A stretch of DNA of 56,699 bases, taken from NCBI GenBank assembly GCA_946188165.1, contig CAMHTW010000021.1:1-56699 (forward strand). The letters run 5' to 3'. Made by a program: the position numbers and the translations under genes. This DNA comes from an uncultured Prevotella sp. Its GTDB lineage: Bacteria > Bacteroidota > Bacteroidia > Bacteroidales > Bacteroidaceae. Positions 8,171-17,849 of the stretch are shown piece after piece. Under the pieces are notes generated by a model, which saw only the letters and a program-made list of their open reading frames with translations, was not told the origin of the DNA and made no database searches. Numbering within the stretch: position 1 is the first letter of the stretch; the number at the start of each line of letters is the position of its first letter.

Positions 8171-9460
8171 TTAAATCTTATCGAGTGCCTGGGTAAGGTC
8201 TTCGATGATGTCGTCGATATGCTCGGTACCAATGCTTAGACGAACGGTAGCAGGCGTGATGTGCTGCTCGGCCAGTTCCTGTTCTGACAACTGTGAGTGC
8301 GTAGTGGTGTAGGGGTGGATGACCAGACTCTTCACGTCGGCCACGTTAGCCAGCAACGAGAATATCTGCAGGGCATCGATGAATTTCCACGCCGCGTCCT
8401 GTCCGCCCTTCACTTCGAAGGTGAAGATGCTGCCGCCACCGTTGGGGAAATATTTCTTGTAGAGGGCGTGGTCGCGGTGATTCTCAAGGGCAGGATGATG
8501 TACAGCAGCCACCTTGGGGTGCTTGGCGAGGAAATCGACCACCTTCAGGGCGTTCTCTACGTGACGCTCCACACGCAGACTCAGGGTCTCGACTCCCTGC
8601 AACAGTATGAACGCGTTGAAGGGCGAAATGGTTGCACCAGTATCACGCAGGATGACGGCACGGATGCGGGTGACGTATGCGGCAGCACCTACAGCGTCGG
8701 CAAAGACGATGCCGTGATACGAGGGGTCGGGTTTGGAGAGCGTGGGGAACTTGTCGTTCTGTTTCCAGTCGAACTTGCCACCATCGACGATGACACCACC
8801 AAGACTGGTACCGTGACCGCCAAGGAATTTCGTAGCAGAGTGGACGACGATGTCGGCTCCGTGCTCCAGCGGACGAATCAGGTAAGGTGTGCCGAAGGTG
8901 TTATCGACGATGAAGGGGATGCCGTGCTTGTGGGCTACAGCAGCCACACCTTCAAGGTCGAGCACGTCGGAATTGGGGTTGCCGAAGGTTTCAGCATATA
9001 CTACTTTTGTGTTGGGTTTAATGGCTGCTTCAAGCGCTTCGAGGTCGTTGACATTGATAATGGTGTTTGTGATGCCCTGAGTGCTGAGTGTATGGGTAAT
9101 CAGATTGTAAGAGCCGCCATAGAGGTTGTCGGCAGCAACGATATGATCGCCAGCCTGCACGATGTTCTGCAGGGCATAGGTAATGGCGGCAGCACCAGAG
9201 GCTACGGCCAATCCTGCCACACCGCCCTCGAGGGCAGCCACACGATCTTCGAACACACCCTGCGTAGAGTTGGTCAGACGACCATAGATGTTGCCGGCAT
9301 CGCGCAGACCGAAACGGTCGGCCGCATGCTGTGAGTTACGGAACACGTACGAAGTGGTTTGGTAGATGGGCACGGCGCGTGCGTCGGTTGCGGGGTCAGC
9401 CTGTTCTTGGCCTACGTGGAGTTGCAGTGTCTCAAAACGGTAATTCTTCTTTGTACTCAT
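8171..9460 (-). CDS. metY: O-acetylhomoserine sulfhydrylase (O-acetylhomoserine aminocarboxypropyltransferase)
   Basis: A 429-residue PLP enzyme that makes homocysteine from O-acetylhomoserine and sulfide. Family marks: FETLQLHVGQEQADPATDARAVPIYQT reduced here to LQLHVGQ and DARAVPIYQTTSY, IYGRLTNSTQ, the PLP lysine in HSATKFLGGHG, and NVADVKSLVIHPYTTTH near the end. Length and motifs are those of true MetY, closer to it than the operon paralogue at 3460-4695. It is transcribed away from an Lrp-family regulator, with a promoter and a candidate operator in the 214-base gap, so methionine or leucine feedback through that regulator is likely. Confidence 0.93.
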   Translation of the reverse strand: MSTKKNYRFETLQLHVGQEQADPATDARAVPIYQTTSYVFRNSQHAADRFGLRDAGNIYGRLTNSTQGVFEDRVAALEGGVAGLAVASGAAAITYALQNIVQAGDHIVAADNLYGGSYNLITHTLSTQGITNTIINVNDLEALEAAIKPNTKVVYAETFGNPNSDVLDLEGVAAVAHKHGIPFIVDNTFGTPYLIRPLEHGADIVVHSATKFLGGHGTSLGGVIVDGGKFDWKQNDKFPTLSKPDPSYHGIVFADAVGAAAYVTRIRAVILRDTGATISPFNAFILLQGVETLSLRVERHVENALKVVDFLAKHPKVAAVHHPALENHRDHALYKKYFPNGGGSIFTFEVKGGQDAAWKFIDALQIFSLLANVADVKSLVIHPYTTTHSQLSEQELAEQHITPATVRLSIGTEHIDDIIEDLTQALDKI

Positions 9461-9517
9461 AATCTTATCCTTTCTGATGTTTTATTTGTTAATACTATTT
9501 GTTTCTTTTTTACGCTG

Positions 9518-9525
9518 CAAAGTTA
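9518..9525 (-). promoter_or_regulatory. -7 box TAACTTTG of metY
   Basis: TAACTTTG on the minus strand, with the -33 TTTG at 9546-9549 twenty bases upstream. This is a full Bacteroidota promoter pointing at the metY gene. Confidence 0.75.
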
Positions 9526-9530
9526 CGAAC

Positions 9531-9549
9531 TTTGGAAATATTCTCCAAA
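9531..9549. promoter_or_regulatory. Candidate operator TTTGGA-N7-TCCAAA in the metY/lrp gap
   Basis: A perfect 6+6 inverted repeat with a 7-base AT-rich centre covers the metY -33 element. Its size and place suit a dimer of the divergently encoded Lrp-family protein, which would block the metY promoter. Binding is inferred, not shown. Confidence 0.45.
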
Positions 9550-9576
9550 TTTCTTGTAGAATTCAGAAATAATCAC

Positions 9577-9584
9577 TAAATTTG
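9577..9584 (+). promoter_or_regulatory. -7 box TAAATTTG of the Lrp-family gene
   Basis: TAAATTTG with a TTG at 9554-9556, twenty bases upstream, points to the Lrp gene and leaves an untranslated leader of about 85 bases. Confidence 0.6.
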
Positions 9585-9674
9585 CAGTGCTGAAAGAAAA
9601 AAGTTCCAAGAATGGGCTTCTGACGGTACTCTAACAGAATAAAATTCTAAATGGAAAGATAAAAGGCAAGAAAA

Positions 9675-10139
9675 ATGGCTGAAATATTAGACGAAACCGA
9701 CCTGCAGATACTGAAAACGCTGCAAAAAAATGCGAAATTGACCACTAAAGAGCTGGCCGATGCCGTACATCTGACGCCAACGCCCGTTTTTGAGCGTCAG
9801 AAACGGTTGGAGAAGAAAGGATACATCAAGCGGTATGTGGCGGTGCTGGATCCTGAGAAACTGAACCTTGGCTTGCAGGTGTTCTGCAAGGTAAAACTGA
9901 CACAGATTAACCACGAGATTGCCGATGCCTTCGTGCGACGTATCCAACGTATTCCTGAGGTGATAGAATGCTATAATACCTCGGGTGCGTATGACTATTT
10001 ATTAAAAGTTCGCGCACGCGACATGAAGCAATATCAGGAGTTCGTATTGACCAAACTCGGCGATATTGACCATGTCGGGGCTATTGAGAGCACGTTCGTA
10101 ATGAGCGAGGTGAAGCAGAACTACGGCATCAATATCTGA
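9675..10139 (+). CDS. Lrp/AsnC-family transcriptional regulator
   Basis: A 154-residue protein of normal Lrp length. The N-terminal helix-turn-helix (LDETDLQILKTLQKNAK, TTKELADAVHLTPTPVFERQ) is followed by the RAM ligand-binding domain (about 70-150, with VPEV-like IPEVIECYNTSGAYDYLLKV). It is divergent from metY, so it probably senses a sulfur or branched amino acid and controls metY. The 3' end overlaps the convergent beta-helix gene by 11 bases. Confidence 0.92.
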   Translation: MAEILDETDLQILKTLQKNAKLTTKELADAVHLTPTPVFERQKRLEKKGYIKRYVAVLDPEKLNLGLQVFCKVKLTQINHEIADAFVRRIQRIPEVIECYNTSGAYDYLLKVRARDMKQYQEFVLTKLGDIDHVGAIESTFVMSEVKQNYGINI

Positions 10140-11892
10140 TGATGCCGGCGCGGCGCTTGATGTCGTCGCTGACTTGCGGACCATTGTTCTCCCAGACGTT
10201 GCCAGGTCCATTGGCATTCTGCAGGAACTTGTCGCCGGGCGTCCAGTTGTCGCGCACGGTGATGTTGCTGGAACCTTCGTCGGTGTAGAGGTAGAACCAA
10301 TGGTTAGGGTCGTGGACGTAGGACGGCTTGGCTATATCGCGAACAACGTTCTCTGAGACAATGGTGCCGGGCTGGTTGCCGAGCGTGTAGATGCCCGCAC
10401 AGTCGTACATGTGCTGGGCATAGTTATATATAAGGTTCGCATGTACCTTATTATCTTTCATGCATACCAAGTCGCGATTCCAGCCCCAACCGAGCGAGAT
10501 ACCCGTGTATGAGACGTCGTGGATGGTGTTGTGCTCGATGTTGATGTTACTGACGTAGCCGGCGGCAATAGCCACACAGCCCCAGTCTTCGTTGCTGATG
10601 TCGGAGAATTCGCAATTGCTAACCTCCTGTCGGGTGCAAACCTCGCGGAAGTCGGTAGGATTATAGGGTAGGTGAGTCTCCAGACCTTCGGGCGAAAAAC
10701 TGCCACAAACGTAGCCGTTCATAGCGATATCCGCAAAGGTGCATTGGGTCACAATGCCACCGCGACAACCTACAACATAATCGAGACCTGAGCCGCCCAA
10801 ATGTTCGAAGCGACAGTTCTTGAAATTGATATTTTCAGTATAGCGCAGTTCCACGGCAGCATCAGCACGTCCCAGCCATCCTTGGTTGTCCAGCTTGTGA
10901 TTGTTGGGACGGTCAATCTGCGGACGGAGTTTATAGGCCTCGGTCAGATACATGCCAGCCTGCAAGGGTACGTGTCCTTTCTCGGAAGGACGCATCCAAG
11001 TAGTATGGCTGAAAGTGATGCCCTTGAAGGTAATGTTTCGTACGGGATGTTCGGCAGTGCCCACAACCTCGAAAAGGGTGGGGATGACAGGGTAGACAGC
11101 AGCGAAAGCTTCACGCCCTACGCCTTCGCGGTCACGTGGATAATAGTACAGCTTATGTGTCAGGATGTCGTGATACCACTCGCCTGGCCAATCCATCAAT
11201 TCTTTGGAATTAGTGAGATAGAAGGGGGAAGGATGGCCCGTGTTGGGTGTCATTGGTGAGGGCCAAGGGTGCTCAAACTGGAGTTTGGACTCTGGGTCGT
11301 GGAAGGTCACGGCAACCGAATCGCCTTGTACGTCAAGGCTCTTGATACGCAGATTGCTAACACACCACATCTGATGTAGGACCATTTCAAGATATGGGGA
11401 TTTCAGACTATTCTTCTTCAGCACTTTTCCTACTGCGGCTTTGGGAATCCACAGCACCTTCTCTTGTTTGTCGTAGGTCAGGATGCGATGCATGCTCTCC
11501 CAATTTTCGTTGACATTGTTGGCACGGATTGCTTTCTCCTGATTGACCCATAGCTGGCGGAAATCGATAGGACGACCATTGAAGTCTGGAATATCAGCGA
11601 CGTAGAGTTGTCCTTGCTTATTCCAAACGTTGATACTCATGCCGCCACTGATGATGGCGCCATCGCCCTCGATAGTCAGGCCACTATCCTCAGGACGAAG
11701 AATGATGGCTTCGGTGATGTGATGAATACCCGATTCCAAACGGATCGTAACGCTTGTAGCTTCGCCCTTACGAACCATTTCGCGAGCCTGACGCACGGCA
11801 TCGCTGATGCTTTGGCCTAATGCAACGTGGATGTCTGCCGCTTGAAGGTTTAGACCGAATAGTATGGCCAATATCAGGAATAATTGCTTCAT
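10129..11892 (-). CDS. Secreted right-handed beta-helix enzyme, possibly GH141-like
   Basis: A 587-residue protein with a signal peptide (MKQLFLILAILFGLNLQA). The early segment (ILRPEDSGLTIEGDGAIISG, FRQLWVNQEKAIRAN) is followed by a long run of beta-helix turns (about 240-560: ITFKGITFSHTTW, VSNCEFSDISNEDWG, YTGISLGWGWN). This layout is seen in beta-helix glycosidases such as GH141 and related polysaccharide-active proteins; the GH141 link is from memory and unproven. It is a paralogue of the protein at 17846-19483 (shared LRPEDSG, NEDWGxV, SYxGIxxGWGW). Last gene of the minus-strand glycan operon. Likely periplasmic. Confidence 0.75.
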   Translation of the reverse strand: MKQLFLILAILFGLNLQAADIHVALGQSISDAVRQAREMVRKGEATSVTIRLESGIHHITEAIILRPEDSGLTIEGDGAIISGGMSINVWNKQGQLYVADIPDFNGRPIDFRQLWVNQEKAIRANNVNENWESMHRILTYDKQEKVLWIPKAAVGKVLKKNSLKSPYLEMVLHQMWCVSNLRIKSLDVQGDSVAVTFHDPESKLQFEHPWPSPMTPNTGHPSPFYLTNSKELMDWPGEWYHDILTHKLYYYPRDREGVGREAFAAVYPVIPTLFEVVGTAEHPVRNITFKGITFSHTTWMRPSEKGHVPLQAGMYLTEAYKLRPQIDRPNNHKLDNQGWLGRADAAVELRYTENINFKNCRFEHLGGSGLDYVVGCRGGIVTQCTFADIAMNGYVCGSFSPEGLETHLPYNPTDFREVCTRQEVSNCEFSDISNEDWGCVAIAAGYVSNINIEHNTIHDVSYTGISLGWGWNRDLVCMKDNKVHANLIYNYAQHMYDCAGIYTLGNQPGTIVSENVVRDIAKPSYVHDPNHWFYLYTDEGSSNITVRDNWTPGDKFLQNANGPGNVWENNGPQVSDDIKRRAGIIRY

Positions 11893-11930
11893 ATTGTCTG
11901 ATTGTTTGTACTTGATAGCAAACTCTTATA

Positions 11931-13991
11931 TTATTTTGTAACCTGCAGCCACAGACTCATGTCATCGATGCCACGATTGTCCCAGGCGTAGTAGGGAATG
12001 AGGCGGATGCGGACTTTCTGTTTGCGGACAGGGCGTAAGGTGCGGTAAAGCTGGTCTTTGCCCCAAGCAGCATCGTTCACAAGCAGGGCATTGCCCTCAA
12101 GCACCGTCATCTGCTGTCCTGCGATCGTCGTTTTCTTCTCTTCGAACTGTATGTCGGCAGGTAGTGCGATATCGTTGATACGGTGGCTACCCTCGATGTC
12201 CTGACCTTCCAGACAGTAAACAATAGGACCGCGCATGACGGCAATCTGGTTTTTGGCCTCCTCGACCAATGGGTTGGCCTCGATGAGCCTCGGTTTCATT
12301 GGCATATCGAGTTCGATACGGTCACCTTTTTTCCATTTGCGCGTTATGACAGGTGAGGAAACCTGCTCGCCGTTGACGCGGAGCGTATAGCTGTCAGCCC
12401 ATGAGGGTATATGGAGGACAATCGTAGACAGACGCTTTATCTTCTTAATTTCGATGGAAATGTTGCCGTCCCACGGGTAGTCAGTGGTCTGTTCTAACAC
12501 AAAGTTCTTGGTTACTAATGAGTTCTGACCGTAGAGGTTCACGTAGAGCGTGTCCTTACTGATGCTGTAGGCATACTCCTGTGCCTCGCAGAGCGTGCGT
12601 AATGTGTTAGGTGGGCAGCAGAAACACGTGATGTAACGCTGACGGTGCTTGGGCCAGCGCATGACGTATGGAAACTCCTTGGTGCGGCGCAGGGCTTCGG
12701 TGTAGAAGAAATCGCGGCCATCCAACGAGATGCCCGAGAGGATGCCGTTGTAGAGCTCGTTCTCGATGTTGTCAAGATACCTGCCGTCAGCTGTGGTCTG
12801 GTACATTCGCCACGAGAAGAGAAGCATCCCGATTTGTGCACATATCTCATTGTGGGCAGCCTCCTGAGGCAACTGGAACTGGCGTCCGTAAGCCTGGTGT
12901 ATTTGCTGGATGCTGGGCTGGTCGTACGTCGTTCCGTCAGGGCTGACACCGTCGTAGAGAGCGCCGCATCCGCCCATGATATATATTTTGTGATTCACGA
13001 TGTCATCCCAGATGGCACTCAGATTTTTCATCAGCTGTGCTTCGCCCGTCTCGGCATAGAGGTCAGCCACACCAGCGTAGAGGTAGTTAGCGCGGACTGC
13101 ATGACCCATAGCCTCGTACTGGTCGCGGAACTTATGACGGTCTTGATTGTGGTCCTCGCCATTGGTCACGCTGTCGCGAATGGCAATCAGACCTTTTGCC
13201 AACTCCAAATACTTTGCTTCGCCCGTTTCGCGATACATCTCGGCAGCGCCCATGTAGTGGCTGGGACAGATAGCATTACGTGACAACTCAGCAGCGTCGT
13301 TCGTCAGGAAATTGTAGAGGAAGTCGGCGGCCTTCCTGCCACAGTCGAAGAGGGTGGTCTTGCCTGTGGCACGCTTGTGGATAATGCCTGCGGTCATGAG
13401 GTGACCGAGGTTGTAGGTCTCGAAGTTCAGCCGTGAAGCAAAGGCGTGCTTTTGGTCTTTACCAATCTCAATGCCTGCTGCATTTTCTGTACTGGCATGC
13501 GTGTCAATACCTGCATGGCGCTCTGAGATGACCACGGGTGTATGGATATATCCGTCGGCACGCTGAGCTAGTGCCACTTGCTCGATGAACTTGTCCATCA
13601 GGGCATCAATCTTCGGGTCCTTAGTCACAGCATAAACGGCCGCGCAGGCTTCAAGCCATTTGTACATGTCGCCGTCGTGGAATGGGGGACCATGGTGTTT
13701 ACCCTTCACTGTACCAGCGGCCACTTGGAAATTGGCAAAACCATGCGAGCCATGCAGCCCTAAGGCGTCAATCGTCTCGTAAGGTGTGTTCCATGTGTCC
13801 CACATCGACCAAATACCAGTTGTTGATAGTATTTGGAAACGGTCGCCCCAGAAACCACCCGTCCAGCGCACGGCACCCATTGGCGTATTTTGCATCACAG
13901 CCTGCTTCGTGCGGCTCATGTCGGTCAGACCTTGCGCCGCTGCGTATGTTGCTATGCCACAGCAACAAGCTATAAATAGTATTCTTTTCAT
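11931..13991 (-). CDS. GH127-type beta-L-arabinofuranosidase (DUF1680)
   Basis: A 686-residue protein with a signal peptide (MKRILFIACCCGIATYAAAQ). The (alpha/alpha)6 catalytic domain shows the family's Cys cluster CFCCPPNTLR, which in characterised GH127 enzymes includes the zinc-bound cysteine nucleophile, and GHAVRANYLYAG. A C-terminal beta region follows (VMRGPIVYCLEGQD). GH127 enzymes release beta-L-arabinofuranose from plant glycans. It lies between the symporter and beta-helix genes in one operon; the signal peptide puts it in the periplasm, upstream of the cytoplasmic GH31. GH146-like members of the same clan are an alternative. Confidence 0.85.
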   Translation of the reverse strand: MKRILFIACCCGIATYAAAQGLTDMSRTKQAVMQNTPMGAVRWTGGFWGDRFQILSTTGIWSMWDTWNTPYETIDALGLHGSHGFANFQVAAGTVKGKHHGPPFHDGDMYKWLEACAAVYAVTKDPKIDALMDKFIEQVALAQRADGYIHTPVVISERHAGIDTHASTENAAGIEIGKDQKHAFASRLNFETYNLGHLMTAGIIHKRATGKTTLFDCGRKAADFLYNFLTNDAAELSRNAICPSHYMGAAEMYRETGEAKYLELAKGLIAIRDSVTNGEDHNQDRHKFRDQYEAMGHAVRANYLYAGVADLYAETGEAQLMKNLSAIWDDIVNHKIYIMGGCGALYDGVSPDGTTYDQPSIQQIHQAYGRQFQLPQEAAHNEICAQIGMLLFSWRMYQTTADGRYLDNIENELYNGILSGISLDGRDFFYTEALRRTKEFPYVMRWPKHRQRYITCFCCPPNTLRTLCEAQEYAYSISKDTLYVNLYGQNSLVTKNFVLEQTTDYPWDGNISIEIKKIKRLSTIVLHIPSWADSYTLRVNGEQVSSPVITRKWKKGDRIELDMPMKPRLIEANPLVEEAKNQIAVMRGPIVYCLEGQDIEGSHRINDIALPADIQFEEKKTTIAGQQMTVLEGNALLVNDAAWGKDQLYRTLRPVRKQKVRIRLIPYYAWDNRGIDDMSLWLQVTK

Positions 13992-14000
13992 ATTAGTGAA

Positions 14001-15563
14001 TTAATTAAAGTAGATATAGAGTCCGATCATCACTACGGCCAGTGTCACCCAAAGACCAATAGCCAGTCGTGACCACCTTTCACTGATTGGTTCGGGAATT
14101 TGATACTGCGTCTTGTCGCGGTCGGTCAACGATATGATAATCATGGTAACGGCCAGAATGACGAACAACTCGAAGCTGAGCAGCATGAAATGCGGCCAGG
14201 GAAAGTGCAGCCATTCGGGTGGCCAAAGGTATAGAACGCCAACGGCGAGGCAGAATGCCGTGCCAATGGTCAGGGCGAAATTAGCGGCTCGTGTCGTGGT
14301 GCGGCGCCAGAAGATGCCCAACAAGAATACTGCAGCCATCGGTGGCGCAATGAATCCGAGTACCGACTGGAACACGTTGAACAAGTTGAGCCCCTTGATG
14401 CTATCGATGGCAACGGTCAGAATGATTGCCATAGCGGCACCCATGACGGTCACGAGGCGTCCCACGTAATTGATGCGCCGCTGTGAGGCGTTGGGGTTGA
14501 AGCGTTTGACGTAGATGTCCATCGTGAAGACGGTGGAGAGGGCGTTGAGTGCGGAACCAATCGTAGATACAAGACAGGCAGTAAGGACGGCGAACACCAA
14601 TCCTACCATGCCAACAGGGAATAGGTTCTCGACCATCGTCAGATAGGCTTCGTCGGGATTCTTAAGCGTGTCGCCAAATAGTGCAAAGCAGATGACACCC
14701 GGCAGAATATATAGTGCCACGTCTAAGATCTTGAGCCAGCCAGTGAAGTTGGTGCCAAGCTGCCCTTCGCGCAGGTCTTTAGCGGCAAGAACGGGTTGCA
14801 CCATTGACTGGTCGGTACACCAGAACCAGACACCCATGACGGGATAGCCCAGGATAATAGGCAGCCACGGGAAAGCTTCATCGGAGTTAGGCTTGAACAT
14901 GACCCAATAGTCGGCAGGAACTTTTGCAACCAAAGCTGAAACACCGCCCACGCGATCCAGTCCGACAATGACAAGAACAAGCGAAACGACTATCAAAAGA
15001 ATCATTTGGTAAACGTTGGTATAAGCTACCGCCTTTAGACCGCCCAGCATCGTAAAGAAGGCCGAGATGATCAATAGTACCATGGCCGACATCCACATGG
15101 GAATGTCAAAGACTTGACGAATCAGAATGCCACCGGCAAACAGTGTCAGTGCGAGCCACGAGATGACAATGGTGACGATGGTGTACCAAGCCAGGATGTT
15201 GCGAGTGGACTGCCCGAAGCGCAGTCCCATGAATTCTGGCAGCGTTGACACCTTTGCACCAAGATAGCGTGGCGCAAAGACGAATGCCAGCAGGGCGATG
15301 AAAACGAAAGCGTACCACGCATAGTTGCCCGAAACAATACCCGTTGTGAATCCTGCACTGGCACTGGCAATGAGCATGGACGGTCCGACGTTGGTTCCCC
15401 ACATCGAGAAACCTATGTGATGCCAACGTAACGAACGTTCAGCAAGAAACAGTGCGCCACCTTTTTTACGTTTGCTACTGGCCCATACGCCAATCGCGAT
15501 AAATATCGCGAAATATATTCCCAGAATCAGCCAATCGAGGCCTTGCATGTAGTGACTTTCCAT
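14001..15563 (-). CDS. Sodium:solute symporter (SSS family), probable sugar transporter
   Basis: A 520-residue inner-membrane protein with about 13 hydrophobic segments; the first is LDWLILGIYFAIFIAIGVW. SSS marks include GTNVGPSMLIASASAG and the long loop with WFWCTDQSMVQPVLAAKDL, typical of SglT-like sugar/sodium symporters. The ATG abuts the GH31 stop directly. In an operon of glycosidases without SusC/SusD, this is the probable importer of the sugars released in the periplasm. A second in-frame Met at residue 6 is another possible start. Confidence 0.88.
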   Translation of the reverse strand: MESHYMQGLDWLILGIYFAIFIAIGVWASSKRKKGGALFLAERSLRWHHIGFSMWGTNVGPSMLIASASAGFTTGIVSGNYAWYAFVFIALLAFVFAPRYLGAKVSTLPEFMGLRFGQSTRNILAWYTIVTIVISWLALTLFAGGILIRQVFDIPMWMSAMVLLIISAFFTMLGGLKAVAYTNVYQMILLIVVSLVLVIVGLDRVGGVSALVAKVPADYWVMFKPNSDEAFPWLPIILGYPVMGVWFWCTDQSMVQPVLAAKDLREGQLGTNFTGWLKILDVALYILPGVICFALFGDTLKNPDEAYLTMVENLFPVGMVGLVFAVLTACLVSTIGSALNALSTVFTMDIYVKRFNPNASQRRINYVGRLVTVMGAAMAIILTVAIDSIKGLNLFNVFQSVLGFIAPPMAAVFLLGIFWRRTTTRAANFALTIGTAFCLAVGVLYLWPPEWLHFPWPHFMLLSFELFVILAVTMIIISLTDRDKTQYQIPEPISERWSRLAIGLWVTLAVVMIGLYIYFN

Positions 15564-17849
15564 TTATATTCCTTTGTAGTCTTTGGTTATTCCAATAGTT
15601 ATTGCTTTCGACATATCCATGTCGTCGGTAGAGTCCACATCATCAGGATAAATCTGAATATGCGCTCCAGGGCGTACGAATACGGGCATCTGGTCAAGGG
15701 GCACTTCCACGTCATAGTACCAGCGGCCGCCATGAAGTCTTTCACCTGTGAAAAAGTTCACCCACATACCCTCAGGCAGATAGATGTCGCGACGATTGTC
15801 GCCAGTCATGACAGGACAGACAAGGAACTCGGAGCCGAAGTAATATTCATCGTCGATATGCCATACCTGACGGTCGTGAGGATGATGCATCAAGAGTGCA
15901 CGCACCAAGGGGTAGCCGCTCTGGCAGGCTTTTTCCGACTGGTCTATGATATAAGGGAGGAGTTTGTAGCGCAATTTCCACCAGCGCTTCACAATGGGCG
16001 CGATATTGGGGTAGTGCCAAGGCTCACGTTTGCACGTTCCATGATAGCGCATGTGACTGCTGAAGACACCGAACTGTGTCCAACGCACATAGACGCTTGG
16101 ATCGATGGGCGAGTTCATGAAATTGGGCATAGAGTGAAATCCTGGTATGTCGTGACTCCAGAAGGCAAAGCCTGAGAGTCCGAAGTGCAGACCGCCTTTC
16201 AGACTGCCTGCCAGCCCGTCCCATGAAGAGGCACTGTCGCCACCCCAATGCAGGGGATAACGCTGACAGCCAGCCCATGCTGCGCGGGCCCAAACGATGC
16301 CGTCACCTGTCACCTCCTTGGTTACCTCGTATGCTGCTTTTTGGTATAGTAGAGCGTAGATGTTGTTTAGCCGCTCTGGTGTCGAAGCGTGGTAGCGGTG
16401 GTTCATGTGGATGTTCTCACCAAAGTCAGTCTTGATGCACTTGACACCCATTTCAAGTAGCGGTTTCAACAGTTGGTTCTTATACCAGTCCGTAGCTTTG
16501 TCGTAGGTGAAGTCAATGGTGCCTGCGTAGTCGAGGGCAGAAAAGTTCGATGCCCCACCTGTAGAGGTGTCCTCTTCTTTCGTGGGCAGACTGATATAGC
16601 GGTTCTTCTTCGCCTCTTCCAACTGTTCGGCACCCTTTGCCACATACGGCAATTGCCATAAGGAAACTTTGAAACCATTCTTCTTGAGATGCTGGACAAA
16701 CCACTTCGGGTCGGGGAAGCGCTCAGGATTGAACTTCCACTCGCAGAGCCAGTCGGTACAGAACCAACCGGTATCGAGGTGTATCACGTCGCAGGGATAG
16801 TGCTCTTGGCGAAGTCTGTCGCAAATCTCGTTCACCTCGTCGGCAGAGAAGTAGGTCATACGACTCATCCAAATGCCGAACGACCAGAGTGGAGGCATCT
16901 GCGGGAAACCAGTCAGCATGCGATAGCTGCACAGAATCTCCTCAGGTGTCTTACCGCCAATGAGGAACACATCGAGCGTAGCATGGTCATTGAGGAACTG
17001 AACGGAACGAGTAGAGTGGTCGGCCAGCGAGAGTTTGCAATAGTCGGAGGTGTGGTAGAAGCATCCATACATCCTGCTGCTTATATAGAACGGGATGTTC
17101 TTATAACAACGACGATTGTTGACACCCTGTCCGTCTTGGTTTTTCAGTTGGAAGGTCTGCCCGCTAAGATCCATCTTGCGAAAGCGTTCGCCTGTGCCTA
17201 CGAAACACTCATCGGGGGTGCACTTGAAGCTGATGGTGGCACGCTCGTTGTTTGTATGGTTTGTGGTAGTAGCACAGCCACCTGCTGAACAGAAACCCAG
17301 GGGTAGGGCATCGTAGCGGGGAGGCGAGAAGTGGTCGTCACTCAGGGCAATGCCTTTAGTCTCGTCACCATCGGGATAGAAGGTGATGAAAGGTGCGGGC
17401 TGAGGGGGTGTTAGCAGGTCGCTCCAGTGGTCTAACACCGGTGCGTTAAGGTCGATGGCGGCAACCTTCTTACCGTTCGCTGCGATGACATCGTAACCTA
17501 CAGAATCCTCTGGAAACGAACGAACGGTCAGCGGCAGGCGCTTCACCTCCTTCGCCATCATCAACATATCATCAGCCTCTGTCATCTCATCGCCACTCAT
17601 GGTGGTAAAAAGACGGACGATGTCAGGCTCGTAAGCCCGGATGATGAGGTCGAAAGACTGCTGGGGCACAAAAGTGTCAGGTGCCATGTCTTCCTGATGC
17701 AGTTGTTTCTGATAGGGAATGGTGACGATGATGTCGCCCTTTCGCTCCTCTATCTTGGTGGGTGCGTATGCCTTCCAAAGGGCTTCGTCCTTCTGCAGCG
17801 AAGGGTCAAAGTCCATGAAGTCAAAGAGGTGGTAGTTGGTTTGCTTCAT
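15564..17849 (-). CDS. GH31 alpha-xylosidase (YicI-like)
   Basis: A 761-residue glycoside hydrolase without a signal peptide, so cytoplasmic. The catalytic nucleophile motif is CIKTDFGENI, and the WGGDSASSWDGL region holds the acid/base Asp. PLWSFGIWMSRMTYFS and HLDTGWFCTDWLCEWKFNP match YicI-type alpha-xylosidases. It would release alpha-linked xylose from small oligosaccharides imported by the next gene's symporter. The start overlaps the upstream beta-helix stop (ATGA). Confidence 0.88.
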   Translation of the reverse strand: MKQTNYHLFDFMDFDPSLQKDEALWKAYAPTKIEERKGDIIVTIPYQKQLHQEDMAPDTFVPQQSFDLIIRAYEPDIVRLFTTMSGDEMTEADDMLMMAKEVKRLPLTVRSFPEDSVGYDVIAANGKKVAAIDLNAPVLDHWSDLLTPPQPAPFITFYPDGDETKGIALSDDHFSPPRYDALPLGFCSAGGCATTTNHTNNERATISFKCTPDECFVGTGERFRKMDLSGQTFQLKNQDGQGVNNRRCYKNIPFYISSRMYGCFYHTSDYCKLSLADHSTRSVQFLNDHATLDVFLIGGKTPEEILCSYRMLTGFPQMPPLWSFGIWMSRMTYFSADEVNEICDRLRQEHYPCDVIHLDTGWFCTDWLCEWKFNPERFPDPKWFVQHLKKNGFKVSLWQLPYVAKGAEQLEEAKKNRYISLPTKEEDTSTGGASNFSALDYAGTIDFTYDKATDWYKNQLLKPLLEMGVKCIKTDFGENIHMNHRYHASTPERLNNIYALLYQKAAYEVTKEVTGDGIVWARAAWAGCQRYPLHWGGDSASSWDGLAGSLKGGLHFGLSGFAFWSHDIPGFHSMPNFMNSPIDPSVYVRWTQFGVFSSHMRYHGTCKREPWHYPNIAPIVKRWWKLRYKLLPYIIDQSEKACQSGYPLVRALLMHHPHDRQVWHIDDEYYFGSEFLVCPVMTGDNRRDIYLPEGMWVNFFTGERLHGGRWYYDVEVPLDQMPVFVRPGAHIQIYPDDVDSTDDMDMSKAITIGITKDYKGI

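Noticed and set aside
8297..9334. 345-codon open frame antisense to metY
   Set aside because: Shadow of a well-conserved gene; no protein-like motifs.
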